NCBI RefSeq assembly: GCF_000003605.2
Contig: NW_003155737.1
Coordinates: 793,123 to 809,562, forward strand
DNA length: 16,440 nt
Reading direction: 5' to 3'
DNA from: Saccoglossus kowalevskii
Lineage: Eukaryota; Hemichordata; Enteropneusta; Harrimaniidae
In this document: positions 1 through 9,618 of the stretch, piece after piece
Position numbering within the stretch: the first letter of the stretch is position 1
Layout: every line of letters starts with the position of its first letter
Program-made: the position numbers and the translations under genes
The notes under the pieces: generated by a model
Databases searched by the model: none
What the model was told of the DNA's origin: nothing
What the model saw: the letters and a program-made list of their open reading frames with translations, nothing else

Positions 1-412
1 GGACCCGTATCTCAGTTATGCATGGATGGATTTTGTTCAAATTTGGTACATACATTAAACATAATAGGACCTTGATGCACGTCTTTTTTTTTTTTCGGAT
101 CAAATTCGAAATGGCCGACTGGCGGCCATTTTGTTAAAGAATTCAGTTCTGGATCCGTATCCAAGACATGTCTGGATTGATCAAGTTCAAACTTCACACA
201 CACATGGTACATCATGTCACAAATAGATATGTGCATTTGTTTCATGATCTGCTTAACAATAGCGGAATGATGGCCATTTTAAGGCCGAAAATGCATCAAA
301 ATCACATATTTTCACAATTCCAGAACCGGATCTCAGTCATGCATGGATGGATTTTGTTCAGATTTAGCACAATGTGTTGTACATATGCAGGTGCATTTCG
401 GTCATGATCTGC
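1..412. repeat. Diverged tandem repeat, about 3 units of 150-170 bp
   Basis: Three related units begin at about 1, 151 and 322. Each opens with a version of GGAYCCGTATCTCAGT, followed by CATGGATGGATTTTGTTCA in units 1 and 3 and a degraded form in unit 2. Later shared blocks are GTGCATTT and TCATGATCTGCTT, at 231-254 in unit 2 and 391-414 in unit 3. Units 1 and 2 also share a GGCCATTTT block that sits in a small inverted repeat. The array runs off the left edge, so the true copy number is unknown. The frames through it have no recognisable protein character. This is probably a satellite-like or transposon-internal repeat of unknown family. Confidence 0.75.
109..131. repeat. Short inverted repeat (hairpin) in tandem unit 1
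   Basis: AAATGGCCG at 109-117 is the exact reverse complement of CGGCCATTT at 123-131, with a 5-base loop. A degraded counterpart (GGCCATTTTAAGGCC) lies at 273-287 in unit 2, so the fold belongs to the repeat unit rather than arising once by chance. Confidence 0.6.
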
Positions 413-654
413 TTTGAATGTATATGTCACTCAAATATGAACGGAACGGGGACGTGTCATTGACAATGACTTGTTTTACAAGGCATAACAATCACCACCA
501 ACAGCTTGCTTTCCACACAACTTGTTCAGGGTGACTATGGGTTAGGGTTAAAACACAAATTGCAAACTTTACTAGATTATAAATCTAAGTTTGTTTTCAA
601 ATATTGCCACAGGAAAAAGATCTAATTGATATTATAATACCAGTAGTATGTGAT
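413..654. other. Unassigned spacer
   Basis: No open frame of note, repeat or RNA gene seen. It contains one short telomere-like string, GGGTTAGGGTTA, near 540-551. Two units are too few to call a telomeric tract. Confidence 0.5.
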
Positions 655-785
655 TTTCCGTACAACTGCGAGATCTTGCGAGATGCATGAAAGACGCGCG
701 TCGAACGTCTGCCGCAAAAATCGAACGATTTGATTTTGAACTCGAATTTCTTTATTTCGTAGCTCACATCGACCGGCCGATCTTT
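655..785. other. Locally CpG-rich patch
   Basis: Roughly 16 CpG dinucleotides fall in about 130 bases, well above the surrounding AT-rich DNA. Examples are the GACGCGCGTCG string and the ACCGGCCGATC string near 771-781. It overlaps the 3' end of the candidate minus-strand exon. It could be a small unmethylated, gene-associated island or simply recently inserted sequence. Counts were made by eye. Confidence 0.4.
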
Positions 786-1145
786 GACAGAGGAATATTG
801 CATTCGAATATCCTCTTATAATCGAAATTGTCTATCATCAAATGTGTACAGCACATTATTGACATGGAAATGTCCCCCAAAATACTTTCGCGTTTGTCGA
901 ATCTCACGCGATGTTTGACGCCACTACGACGCTCATTCTCCTTCCCAGAGTTCCTTGCAGTTAGATCACCGAAAGTATATATATTCGTGATAGAACTCTG
1001 CCTGGGGAGATTGTACGACGCTATGACCTTTGTTTGTCCTGTTTTTACGTTCGATTTCACGCAAAACGCGTGATTCTCGCAGTGAACGGAAAATGGTCTA
1101 TTGCATATGAGTCTGCGTGTGCGGGAGACACATTCGTTGTCACAG
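768..1145 (-). CDS. Candidate exon of an unrecognised gene, Cys-rich start and RVRF motif
   Basis: On the minus strand the frame is free of stops from 1159 down to 764, about 132 codons, with a stop at 1160-1162 upstream. A CAG acceptor-like site (1148-1146) precedes a split codon. A GTGAGC donor-like site (767-762) lies right at the end of the frame, overlapping its stop, which fits an internal exon. No ATG precedes the main stretch. The first part carries five cysteines with spacings 3, 8, 7 and 5 (CDNEC...C...C...C). Further on is a basic, serine-rich stretch with the short motif RVRF at 899-910, which resembles the RVxF docking motif of protein phosphatase 1 partners. I do not recognise the family, and motifs this short arise by chance. 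A random stop-free run in a CpG-rich patch is the main alternative. Confidence 0.25.
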
Positions 1146-1162
1146 CTGCATATAAGTCGCTA

Positions 1163-3250
1163 ATCCATACACACATCGGCTAAGAAGACTAAGAGCACTC
1201 GACTCTGTATTAAAATATTACTTCATCGAAAGTCAGTATTTGATATAATCCCATCGCGATTATTCCACAAAACACCTGCTTCACTTCTCACACTCGCTGC
1301 ACCCTCTATAAAGCAAGCCGCGAGAATGGAAACGTTTATTAACTAAAGTTGGCCGAGGGCGCATATCCACGCAACATTTTCTATGAGAAAAGCATAATTT
1401 TGTCTTGCCAACATTATGAGTCTCATGACTACAGGAGATACAATATTTGCGTGATAGGGGTGGTTCTATTGATGTGCTGTGAACTCTTTTAATGTGTCTG
1501 GTTTTACCACGGACACCGTTCATTGCATAGTATGCAGTGAAAGGAACATATATCCAGTAAATTAATAAGTCTAAGCATATACAAGGCAAAATTTTATATG
1601 TCGAAAAAAATGTAAACAAAACAAACTGCTTCCTTATTGGTCTGACTGTTAGTTGTTAGGGTTGTGTAGCCAATCAGGTACAATTTTATAAGAAGCTTCG
1701 CATTGACTTATGTATTATATATAATTATGTGAAAAACCCAATAAAATCGCTGTATCCTGTTTAGTTACATCAACGCATTTTAAAGAAATTTGCTGCTTCG
1801 CATATTACTCCGAGAATAAAATGTAAAATAATGTAAACCGCATAAGCGCATACGCCCAAGTAATACGAACTCAGAGCACGCGCACTGGCGTTTTTATTGC
1901 ATCCATTGAATACTGCATTTTACCGCCAAAACAACGATTTTAATTTATGATAAATCATAACATTATTGTTTCCATCAAAATGATTACTATTTGTGTATAT
2001 GGTATACATGGTGGCAGCTGTGAGATACCATGCAATTAAATTATGAATAGTTTCGCTTTCATAAAGGAAACTGCTCATTAAAAGAACACACACCAAGGAT
2101 TGTTTGTGTTTCGGCTTAGATCACATGACATGGTATCATAGTCGTACAAATACCCAATCAGTCTGTACATTTCTATCAAACTGGTTATTGCATTTTGCAT
2201 CCGAATACTTTTTTCCTAAATACAAGAACATCATTATCAGAATGTATTAATCCGATCCTCTGCTTTCAATTTTGTTTGCTTACATTGATTACTGATTGAG
2301 TTCATATTGCAGCACGATCTGGGCACTGACCTGTAAGACGGTATTTGGCAGTAGAAATTGCATTCATTATTTTCTAACCTTGGGTCAGTAAATAATTCAA
2401 AAATCCGCTAGCACTAACAAATAATGCAAATTCCTTGCCGATATTCGATGGATAACAAATCAACCAGCAATTCTGCACGTGGCCTCGATTTCGTTTTCGT
2501 CATTTTCTTTATCTTCCTAAAAACATGAAATTACGAATACGAAAAATATTCCCTTTTTTCCGGGTATTGCAACTCTGTCATGACACCCTTAGAACTAAAC
2601 CATTTATTGTTTCATTTCATAGATTTGCAGTTTCGTCATATCATACATTTAAAATGTTCACATTCGTAAATTTATTTTCTTATTTAAATACTTATAAAGT
2701 ATACATTGTTTCATAGAGTTGAACATATATAGAATATGCATAAAACATTTATCCCGGAATATTCTCATGCTTCATTCAAATCCAAAGGATACATTCATTG
2801 GTTATAGAAGCCATTTTGTCGCCCATTATCCATGAGTCTTGGAGTGTTTCCTTCAGTTATTGGCCGATTTACGGCTATGCATCCAAAAACGTTATTAAAG
2901 TTATACTTGTTCAAATAAAAATCCATAAAATTTAAATATTGAAGTCCTATTGAAGTATTATTGTACACTCTGTTGAAAATCACTGGGTGCTCTGAAGCCG
3001 AAGTTGAAAGGTATATAAACAGCGCAATGTTACCAGTGTTTGGGTAGGGGTACTCAGTGAATCATGTTGGAACATTAAATATATAGTTTTATTTAATTAC
3101 CACCATAAAAGTGACCCTTCATGCAAACCTCAATGTAAACTTGAATTTCCGAGAATTTACAAATCAGTTTCTTGGAACGCTTTCCAGCCCCATGAATGTC
3201 CAGTTTTTGTGTTCAGAAAAAATTGCTGAGCGAACTGTGGATATTTCCAG
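1163..3250. other. AT-rich non-coding spacer
   Basis: No recognisable gene. The longest frame is a stop-free minus-strand run from 1655 to 1281 (about 125 codons) with a hydrophobic start and several Cys in its second half. It matches no family I know. A TATAAG string at 1151-1156 lies on the plus strand without a convincing downstream gene. A small hairpin occurs at 2049-2072 (AGTTTC with GAAACT, and CTTT with AAAG). The remainder is A/T-rich with scattered AATAAA-like strings. Confidence 0.5.
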
Positions 3251-3307
3251 GCAAGCAATATATATTTATTAATTACAAATTTGTCCTTGAATGTACAAAT
3301 TGCTTGC
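3251..3307. repeat. Inverted repeat with 9 bp arms
   Basis: GCAAGCAAT at 3251-3259 is exactly reverse-complementary to ATTGCTTGC at 3299-3307, with a 39-base loop. The loop contains the palindrome ACAAATTTGT (3275-3284). It may be a foldback remnant or a chance hairpin. Confidence 0.45.
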
Positions 3308-3529
3308 TCCTTATTGTCTTTTTAAGGCTGCTTAGTACCAAAGTTGTATCCAAGTACCCGTGATCGTACAGATGTGTGATTGGCTCTATTGCTATTTATT
3401 CAGACCACAGTTTCACTATGCGTATTGCAATGAACAAAGCGGTCGATGTAAGCGAGAAATACATATGAGCAACACATAGAATCTCAACGAACCCAGGATA
3501 ATGACACAATCGTTTGAAAATACATTAAA
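3308..3529. other. Unassigned spacer
   Basis: No gene or repeat recognised. Confidence 0.5.
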
Positions 3530-3602
3530 AAAGTGTTCCTTTTTACTTTGACGCAAAGTCTCTGTACGTTGCTGGACACGAGATCAGACGACGCGCTATC
3601 AT

Positions 3603-3612
3603 GGGGGGGGGG
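3603..3612 (+). repeat. G10 homopolymer tract
   Basis: Ten consecutive G follow GCGCTATCAT. The context loosely resembles the GCGTCGATCATGGGGG seen at the left end of the hAT-like element at 8988. No matching right end with a target duplication was found, so this is recorded as a homopolymer only. Confidence 0.6.
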
Positions 3613-3800
3613 AATTTTCTCCTCTGGGTTCTCCACACGTGTCAGGGGGAAATCTCGTCTCGTCTCTCTGTCGCGTCCCCTTGAGGTGCGGGATCGGGAA
3701 AGTCACTTAAACTTTACAGTGAAATAAGACACACACAACGAAATACGTTTCAACTCTTGTCTTCGTCGGTCAGTCGAGCACTCTACAAGACACAGCGCCA

Positions 3801-3816
3801 TGGGGAAAAGTCCCCA
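3801..3816. repeat. Perfect 6 bp-arm hairpin next to a Kozak-like ATG
   Basis: TGGGGA (3801-3806) and TCCCCA (3811-3816) flank a 4-base loop. The ATG at 3799-3801 sits in GCGCCATGG, a strong Kozak-type context. It opens only a 64-codon frame (ends 3994) that runs through the CAAGACT repeats and resembles no known protein. Confidence 0.4.
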
Positions 3817-3909
3817 AGACTATCGCAAGGCTGACCCAAGACTCGCCCAAGACTGCGTCTCAAGACTGCCCCAAGACTCTCCTAGACTGCCCCACGACTC
3901 TCCAGGACT
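3815..3909. repeat. Short tandem repeat, about 8 copies of CAAGACT at 10-13 bp spacing
   Basis: CAAGACT or a close variant starts at 3815, 3837, 3848, 3861, 3872, 3882, 3893 and 3903. Apart from the first 22-base step, the spacings are 10, 11 or 13 bases, close to one helical turn. The spacers are C-rich (GCCC, TCTC). Because spacing is not a multiple of three, selection on a peptide repeat is unlikely. The pattern looks like a degenerate microsatellite or a phased binding-site cluster. Confidence 0.65.
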
Positions 3910-3994
3910 GTGTCTCTCCTCGTGTACTCGCCAAGACCAACTCAAACAACTCTTTATTCACTTTCAAAACCTTAACCAATTACAAAGCAGTTAA

Positions 3995-4856
3995 AAGACT
4001 CTAAGGCGTAACCTTCAATCATACAGCCAATCACACTAAGTACTAAACACTCATATCTTTTGATTAATCGTTCACTATAATAATAATTGCGAATACCAAA
4101 CTGTCAGAAATAGTAGTCCGAATAGCGACGGTTATCTCGTAATTAGTTCCAAATCACTGAGTCAAGTTCCGTCCAGAACCTCACATGGGCCGAAACGATG
4201 ACAGACATAACACAGCCATTCGCTAGTAATCAGCTAATTAAGTCGATTAACAGATACGTGCAAACAATTTCATCATAGCGCCATAAGTCGATGAATATTT
4301 GCTGGATGAGTACGTTGGACTGTTATAGTCGTAACTCGAAGAACTTACTACCTCGCTGTATATATACATTGATTTACGTCAACCGCACAATAGAGTAGAA
4401 CTTACTGTATATTATTGTGTTATTGTAAATCTGTCAAGGACGATGGTCGACCTGTTCAAATTTGAACACAGGCGATGCATAGTACAAGGCCTTTATTGAA
4501 GTGGCTTGATAATTCACGAAATTAATGAACCCCCTTAAAAATGTGATATCAAATAAAACAATAAGTGTAAAATTGACAATAATTAATTAATTAATAATAA
4601 ATAATGGGATTTCTCACAATATACTAGAAAGTTGGAGTAATTATGTGAAATTAAAAAATTAAAACACTATACTCGTTGGGCCAACGAGCAATGTCTACCA
4701 TACAACTGACGCACGGTTCGACGGCTTTAGCTGAGGTCACGGCCACGGGCGACCGAGCGATAATAAGTGGAAACTTCACAGACAAACAGATAGATAGATT
4801 ATCGATAATAGAATAATGTCGACTCGATACACATATTCTGACATTCCGCCTAAAGA
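3995..4856. other. AT-rich non-coding spacer
   Basis: No gene recognised. It contains the 14 bp perfect palindrome GTTCAAATTTGAAC at 4454-4467 and a low-complexity AATTAATTAATTAATAATAA-type run near 4578-4602. A 71-codon minus frame at 4651-4866 shows no protein-like features. Confidence 0.5.
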
Positions 4857-5182
4857 AAACTCCCACAAGTCGTCAAAAATAACAGCTGTAGACGAGTGTA
4901 ATTTATGTACATAATATTTGTTGCACATTTTTAGCTTCCCCATTTAGAAAATTGCTATAAGCCATATTTTTATAACATATTCCCCCCAACCCCAGGCTCC
5001 ATCTGCAGATTTCAAACGGTAGAAATTTAAATGTTGCATTCAGTTTAGATGCGGAAGTTGTGTACTGTTACACAAAATGCGTTTTCCGTGGTGCGTAGCA
5101 AGGCGTGAATATTCACTGACGTAGAACTATTCTTATGAACACAACCAATAAAATACATATTAATTATTAATTAGACCCATCC
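4857..5182. repeat. Direct repeat unit, copy A
   Basis: Copy A shares with copy B, in the same order, AATAACAGCTGTAGAC, GCACATTTT, GCATTTAGAAAAT-like, TTTTTATAACATATT followed by a C-run, TTTCAAACGG, ACAAAATGCG-like, AGGCGTGAATATTCACTGA and AGAACTATTCTTATGAA. Identity is high in blocks and low between them, with copy A about 110 bases shorter. No coding frame spans the unit in both copies. It is an old head-to-tail duplication or two copies of an unknown element. Confidence 0.8.
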
Positions 5183-5184
5183 TA

Positions 5185-5628
5185 AAATAAACTCATAAAC
5201 GTCGTTAGAAATAACAGCTGTAGACAAGTGATGCGGTTGACAGTAATTAAAATACATGCTATTTTTAGCACATTTTAAATATATCTGCATGTGTATTTCA
5301 TTAGGCTTACGCATTTAGAAAATAAAGAGTGGCCTGGAAGAGTTTTAAAAATAAAAATGCAATTGAAATTATTTACGAAAACTGCATAATGTAAAAGTTT
5401 GGGAGCATGTGTTATCAGACTTATTTTTATAGCATATTTGCCCCCCCAAAAAACAATGTTTCACCGTATGACTCTCCATCCGCTTATTTCAAACGGCAGT
5501 ACTCTTATTTACATGTTGTATTTACTGTGATACAAAACGCATTGTCCTTACTACGTAGCCAGGCGTGAATATTTACTGATGGAGAACTATTCTTATGAAT
5601 AAAACACCTATTAATTAGTTTCATCCAT
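5185..5628. repeat. Direct repeat unit, copy B (longer copy)
   Basis: This is the counterpart of copy A, starting a few bases after it ends. Blocks common to both include AATAACAGCTGTAGAC near 5210-5225, TTTCAAACGG near 5488, AGGCGTGAATATTTACTGA near 5562-5580 and AGAACTATTCTTATGAA near 5583-5599. Copy B has about 110 extra bases (roughly 5320-5430) between the GCATTTAGAAAAT block and the C-run. Both copies end in TATTAATTA-type sequence. Confidence 0.8.
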
Positions 5629-7492
5629 TGTAATGTTCTTGTACGCGCGGTACTGTCTCGCTGTTCACACAATCTTTACAGAAAGGAATCCATGGTCCGA
5701 CTAGCCGAGTGTATGTATCTCTGGTTGATCAAAAGGTGACGAACTTGCTTGAACTTTATTTCTCAATGTTTACCCAACTCTGTGTGTTCAGTAAAGGACC
5801 GTGAGATAATAATTGTTCACGATATAGGCGTGTAAAATATTCAGATTGTGTGCTGTTTGCTATTGTGTGCTGAACAACTCGCCTACTGTGTCCCAACCAC
5901 CCCTCTGTGTTATCATGTAAATGCCTTGTCCGTTACAAATACCACGACTTGTTTAGCAGTGTGTGTTTTTAATAAGTGCGCCACCTCAGTCGTATGATCG
6001 GACAGGCGAGTTTGATAGAGTACTCGCACATTATTCGTGCGTGACTGGATTAAGCTTTCATATCAGACCTGTGATGCCCATTTAACGCTATTATCACATC
6101 TGGGGCGCAAGCGAGTTCAGAACTGTGACAAACCCAGTACGTGGCTTTTTTAATTAAGTCGCTGGGACTTCATCGGTGGACCGTTCGCGGTGAAGGACAC
6201 CCTTCATTGTTGGTGTATTTACACTTGTTTTATTATTTAATGCACACCGGGTAGGACTAAAAAGAACTTTACAGAAGAAACATTCCCACAAACAAAACCA
6301 AAGGTACGTTGAAATATATTGTATATAATGTAGCTGTGTTCAATTCTATGACACATTCCATAACACATGGCAAGCATTGACCGAGGTGAGTACCACGCTG
6401 CTACACAGTGACACGCGCACGACATTGCTGCATCATCCCTGACGTGGGTATTCACGTAAGTTTGACGCACAGATATGTACATATATTATAGCATCGCCAC
6501 TCACAGATTGATGTGTTGTGTAGCAGACACTTCTCAAAGCAACTCAACATATGGTTAGCACCGTGTGTAGATATATATAGTAATAGTCGCCAGGTTGATC
6601 CATATTCAACAATAACATATCTCCCATGCAGTTAAACTGTACGCATATCATAACAATAGTTACCATTAGGTTCGCGTGCACCGAACATTGAATAAAACAT
6701 TGTACATAATTCTACGGCCACCGTGTGAGCCAAGTACATTATTTCCGATATAAGTAGGATATATGGCGTGTATGCACACCATGACATGATTCCTTGCGTG
6801 CTTGTGAATATATTAGTCACGTTCTACGTGGTATAGAAAGCTTTTATTGAATAAGAAACAACACAAGTAAACGCCGATGGACATGTTACGTAGCTGAGGT
6901 CAGATCAGCGTAACAACACACAGTGTTGTTTACAGTTATATGCGTAGATAGTAAACGGATAGTAATCGGAAGCATAATATACCGCCTCTATGTTATTTGT
7001 CGTCCGGTTTCGTTCTCATTTCGCAAGCGGCATGAGGTCTTTTATATGGGACATAGAAGGACATATAAACGGTTTGACAATTAGCTGTAATATTTGAAGG
7101 TTATAGAATAAGTCAAATGACAAAGATCACATTTGCATAACACTCTTCACGAATCCCACGAATGTTACATCTTTGTCCGGTTTTCTATGGACAAAAATAA
7201 ACCCCCATCTGTAAACTTCATCAAGTCATCAATTACAGATCTTTGATTCTTATTTTAATTAGTAAGTGCCAAGAAAATGTAAAACAATTAACAGGCCCGA
7301 ATGAAATTTAAACATTACATAAAAATAAAATAAACTCCTACGTATGGTCATTCTTGCCTTTTCTTAAAGATAAAAGCCAAACACCAAATATTTAAATTAC
7401 GTAAACCCATAAAATTTGACTACACAGTTATCCTTACCTTATTTTGTTGTATCTAACATACTGGTGTTTGGAATAGTGTTACATGAATTTCC
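5629..7492. other. Non-coding spacer
   Basis: No gene, RNA gene or clear repeat recognised on either strand. The open frames here (for example 6237-6482 minus and 6632-6820 minus) are short, and I do not recognise them. Scattered ATATAT runs are present. Confidence 0.5.
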
Positions 7493-7637
7493 AATCGTAT
7501 AACGTCCCCGACAGTCGTATAACATCCTCGATAATCCTATATCGCAAAACGAAACGTATAACATCCACGATAATCGTATAATATCGCGGCGAAACCAGTC
7601 GTATAACATCGTCGACAATCGTATAATATTGCCGAAT
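7493..7637. repeat. Minisatellite, 7 copies of a ~20 bp unit
   Basis: The consensus is about ARTCGTATAACATCCYCGAY. The core CGTATAA (or a variant) recurs with register points at 7497, 7517, 7537, 7556, 7576, 7601 and 7621, so the steps are 20, 20, 19, 20, 25 and 20. Later copies alternate between an ATCCTCGA-type and an ATATCGC-type tail, suggesting a two-unit higher-order repeat of about 40-45 bp. The unit is richer in CpG than its surroundings. A 71-codon minus frame covering it (7439-7654) is a by-product of the repeat. Confidence 0.85.
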
Positions 7638-8140
7638 TTGTAGTTATGTTCCACTTTATATATATATAGCTACACCACAATCCGTCTATACAGGGGATCT
7701 GTCTTATAAACAATCATTTGTTCGTCGTTGGCAGGAATGTGCCTCACAGTTAAAGCCTTGCAAAGTCGTGACTACTAAATACAATTAGTAAACAATCTAT
7801 TTATCAAATTCCTGTGATATATGTTTATAATCTCTACCGTAAACATGCAAGTTGTTGATTCTAAACAATACTGCATCATTCGGTCCAAGTTGTTGTTGTT
7901 TTGTTGACGAATATGTCTCCTGTTCAGACACTCGTCATAGTATAATTCAATAATTGAATGAGCGTACGCACGGCACAAGTTACCAGTTACTTGAATATGC
8001 AACATATAATAATGTTCACCGTAAACTTGAACACCGTCCTTTACTAAAGGTATCTCAAAATGTTTGCAAAGAAATAGCAAACTAAATTATTGTTCAGTAT
8101 TTTGTTTTCATATTGTGTTTATTGTATTGATGAGATTTCT
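7638..8140. other. AT-rich spacer with an unrecognised minus-strand open frame
   Basis: A TATATATATA run occurs at about 7657-7667. On the minus strand a stop-free run spans 8086 to 7775, about 103 codons ending in TAG, with no ATG at its start. A TTTAG acceptor-like site lies at its upstream edge. The translation is mixed in composition, includes a QQNNNN stretch and an internal Met, and matches no family I recognise. One run of this length is expected by chance in AT-rich DNA of this size. Confidence 0.35.
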
Positions 8141-8168
8141 AAATAACAATTAAATGCCTATGTTTTAT

Positions 8169-8378
8169 TAGAGACTTTGAGGTGTTTAAATTATACACAA
8201 ATTTGCACTGGTGTGTGGTAATCACTATATTAGATGGTTTCAAATTTGAGGCTCCACCAATAGAATAATACGAGTGAAAAACAGTAATCTAATGATAAGA
8301 TCACAGGGAATTAACGCCTGTCGAGCGCTGCATCATCCAGCTTACTGGCTCGGGCAAGGATAACAACACCGTGCATGT
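8169..8378 (+). repeat. Dispersed repeat, copy 1
   Basis: It aligns in the same orientation to 15889-16072. Shared blocks are AGACTTT, GTTTAAATTAT-CACAAA, TTGCAC-GGTGT, GGTAATCAC-ATAT, TAGAATAATA, AATTAACGCCTGTC, AGCGC and CATCCAG, then GATAACAAC and GCATGT. Weaker similarity continues on both sides, to about 8141 and 8415. It has no shared open frame, terminal repeat or target duplication that I can see. The family is unknown. Confidence 0.75.
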
Positions 8379-8436
8379 CTAATTATATCGGTAATTAAAC
8401 TTGTGGTATGCACATCCGCAAAATAAATGAATATAT

Positions 8437-8504
8437 AAAGCTGTTTATTATTGAAAATACTAAATTTATTGAAAGCTGTTTATTATTGAAAATACTAAAT
8501 TTAT
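8437..8504. repeat. Perfect tandem duplication, 35 bp period
   Basis: AAAGCTGTTTATTATTGAAA starts at 8437 and again at 8472. The match stays perfect through the end of the second copy at about 8504. Perfect identity implies a recent slippage-type event compared with the older repeats nearby. Confidence 0.85.
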
Positions 8505-8649
8505 AAATAACAAATTTATCGCGACATAAACAGTATGCTTGCTGAAAATGATGACGTGTGTGAAATTCTTGTTTAATAATAAATATGCTGCATACAGTCA
8601 ATAATAAGCAGTATGTCTATTATAGATTCATACCGTAGACCGCGTACAA

Positions 8650-8878
8650 AAGTGTTCTATATATAAACACTTACATAGTCAGCCTTATGTTTTAGGTTGA
8701 AACATTGCATGTGTGTTTGTTTAGAAGGTGCTATAAAATAAAACAGTTTGGAATAAAAGTGTTTTAGTTACTCGAATGAACGTTTATACGTCGTATATGT
8801 CGTATACATAAACACTTATGAAGCATGTATAGTCAGGTGTGTTACCTTAAAATATTGCATGTGTGTTTGCATGTATAC
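8650..8878. repeat. Two-unit direct repeat (~144 bp period) with inverted AAGTGTT/AACACTT arms
   Basis: Unit I (about 8661-8727) and unit II (about 8805-8874) share ATAAACACTTA, TAGTCAG, and a block ending ATTGCATGTGTGTTTG. Each AAACACTT is preceded by an opposite AAGTGTT: 8650-8656 with 8666-8672, and 8756-8766 with 8808-8817. Related AAACACTTT and AAAAGTGTTTTAATAACTC strings reappear beyond the hAT-like element near 11310-11385. That second half was separated from the first by the insertion. Confidence 0.6.
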
Positions 8879-8903
8879 ATTGTATGTGTGTTTGCATATA
8901 TAC
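8854..8903. repeat. Tandem duplication, 25 bp period
   Basis: ATTGCATGTGTGTTTGCATG at 8854 is repeated at 8879 with C/T and G/A differences, and both copies end in ATAC. Two units match at about 22 of 25 positions. Confidence 0.75.
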
Positions 8904-8979
8904 AATAATGTTTACTTACGCGTCTCCAGATTTTTTACTCAATTATGTTAATACTGTTTGCATACAGTTGGATGTATTA

Positions 8980-9000
8980 GTCCATAACAGGGCGTCGATC
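8980..9000 (+). repeat. Left target-site duplication and left terminal inverted repeat
   Basis: The duplication GTCCATAA occupies 8980-8987 and is followed by CAGGGCGTCGATC at 8988-9000. The terminal repeat lacks one G compared with the right copy. Confidence 0.9.
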
Positions 9001-9618
9001 ATGGGGGAGGGGAGGGGGACACGTCCCCCCACTTTTTCAAGGGTAGGGGACACAACATCAACTGTCACTCCCACTTTCCAGACTTACCCAAGTATCAATA
9101 ATAAGCTTATATCATTAATGATCAAGATTGAAAATCCTCAGGTGAAAATCCATTTATAAACAATAGGCCTATTAAAGTTTTTCTTTACGATAATGGTAGT
9201 TTCTTCCCATCATCGCACGATGGTTTCCTGCACTTCCTGCACTTCATCAGATAAAAATAGCCCGCATCCCGCAATATTACTGCTAGTCTTTCCTCGGTCT
9301 TTAAGAAGTGTAACGAGGGAGTCGCAAGACCGAGTAGCCGAATTGTAGCAAGTTATGTATACGAGCTATCTACGTTAGCCCAGCGAAAGTTAAATTCAGT
9401 CCCCCGATCAATCTGAATTTACCCGGGGAATTTACACAAGCTTTTAATTATATCCACCTATAACTTCAATTCAGTATAAACAATGATCAATCTGGCCTGG
9501 TTATGTGTGGAATTACCTAGAACAATGAGAAAGCAAAAAGGAGAAAACATAGCATTCCGGAACATTCTATTGAACATGTTGTTGTAAACGAAATATGGAA
9601 ATCGCCAAAATGAAAGTA
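9001..9618. other. Left arm of the hAT-like element, non-coding
   Basis: It begins with a G/C-rich subterminal zone (9002-9055). The rest shows inverted repeats CTCGGTCTT/AAGACCGAG (9293-9301 with 9326-9334) and AAATTCAG/CTGAATTT (9392-9399 with 9413-9420), plus a 9 bp tandem TTCCTGCAC x2 at 9225-9242. Its last ~50 bases may already be LINE-derived. The 98-codon plus frame across the left junction (8863-9159) starts in flanking DNA and is not a gene. Confidence 0.55.

Noticed and set aside
540-551. Telomere-like GGGTTAGGGTTA
   Set aside because: Only two hexamers, with no continuation. This is expected by chance or as a trivial interstitial remnant.
1149-1185. Plus-strand TATAAG core promoter
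   Set aside because: A TATA-like string alone in AT-rich DNA, with no convincing gene or initiator downstream.
1281-1655. Stop-free minus-strand run of about 125 codons with several Cys
   Set aside because: No ATG at its start, no splice-like edges that I could defend and no family resemblance. A run this long is plausible by chance in a window this size.
3590-3625. Possible left end of another hAT element at the G10 tract
   Set aside because: Resemblance to the 8988 end is partial, and no right end or target duplication was found.
7439-7654. 71-codon minus frame with repeating DIIRLSWMLY
   Set aside because: The peptide periodicity comes from the 20 bp minisatellite, whose unit length is not a multiple of three.
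8863-9159. 98-codon plus frame containing GEGRGTRPPTFSR
   Set aside because: It starts in flanking repeat DNA and crosses the left transposon junction. The proline and glycine run is translated terminal-repeat sequence.
9293-9334. CTCGGTCTT/AAGACCGAG hairpin as a possible ribozyme
   Set aside because: No hammerhead core (CTGATGA with GAAA) was found nearby, so it is recorded only as an inverted repeat.
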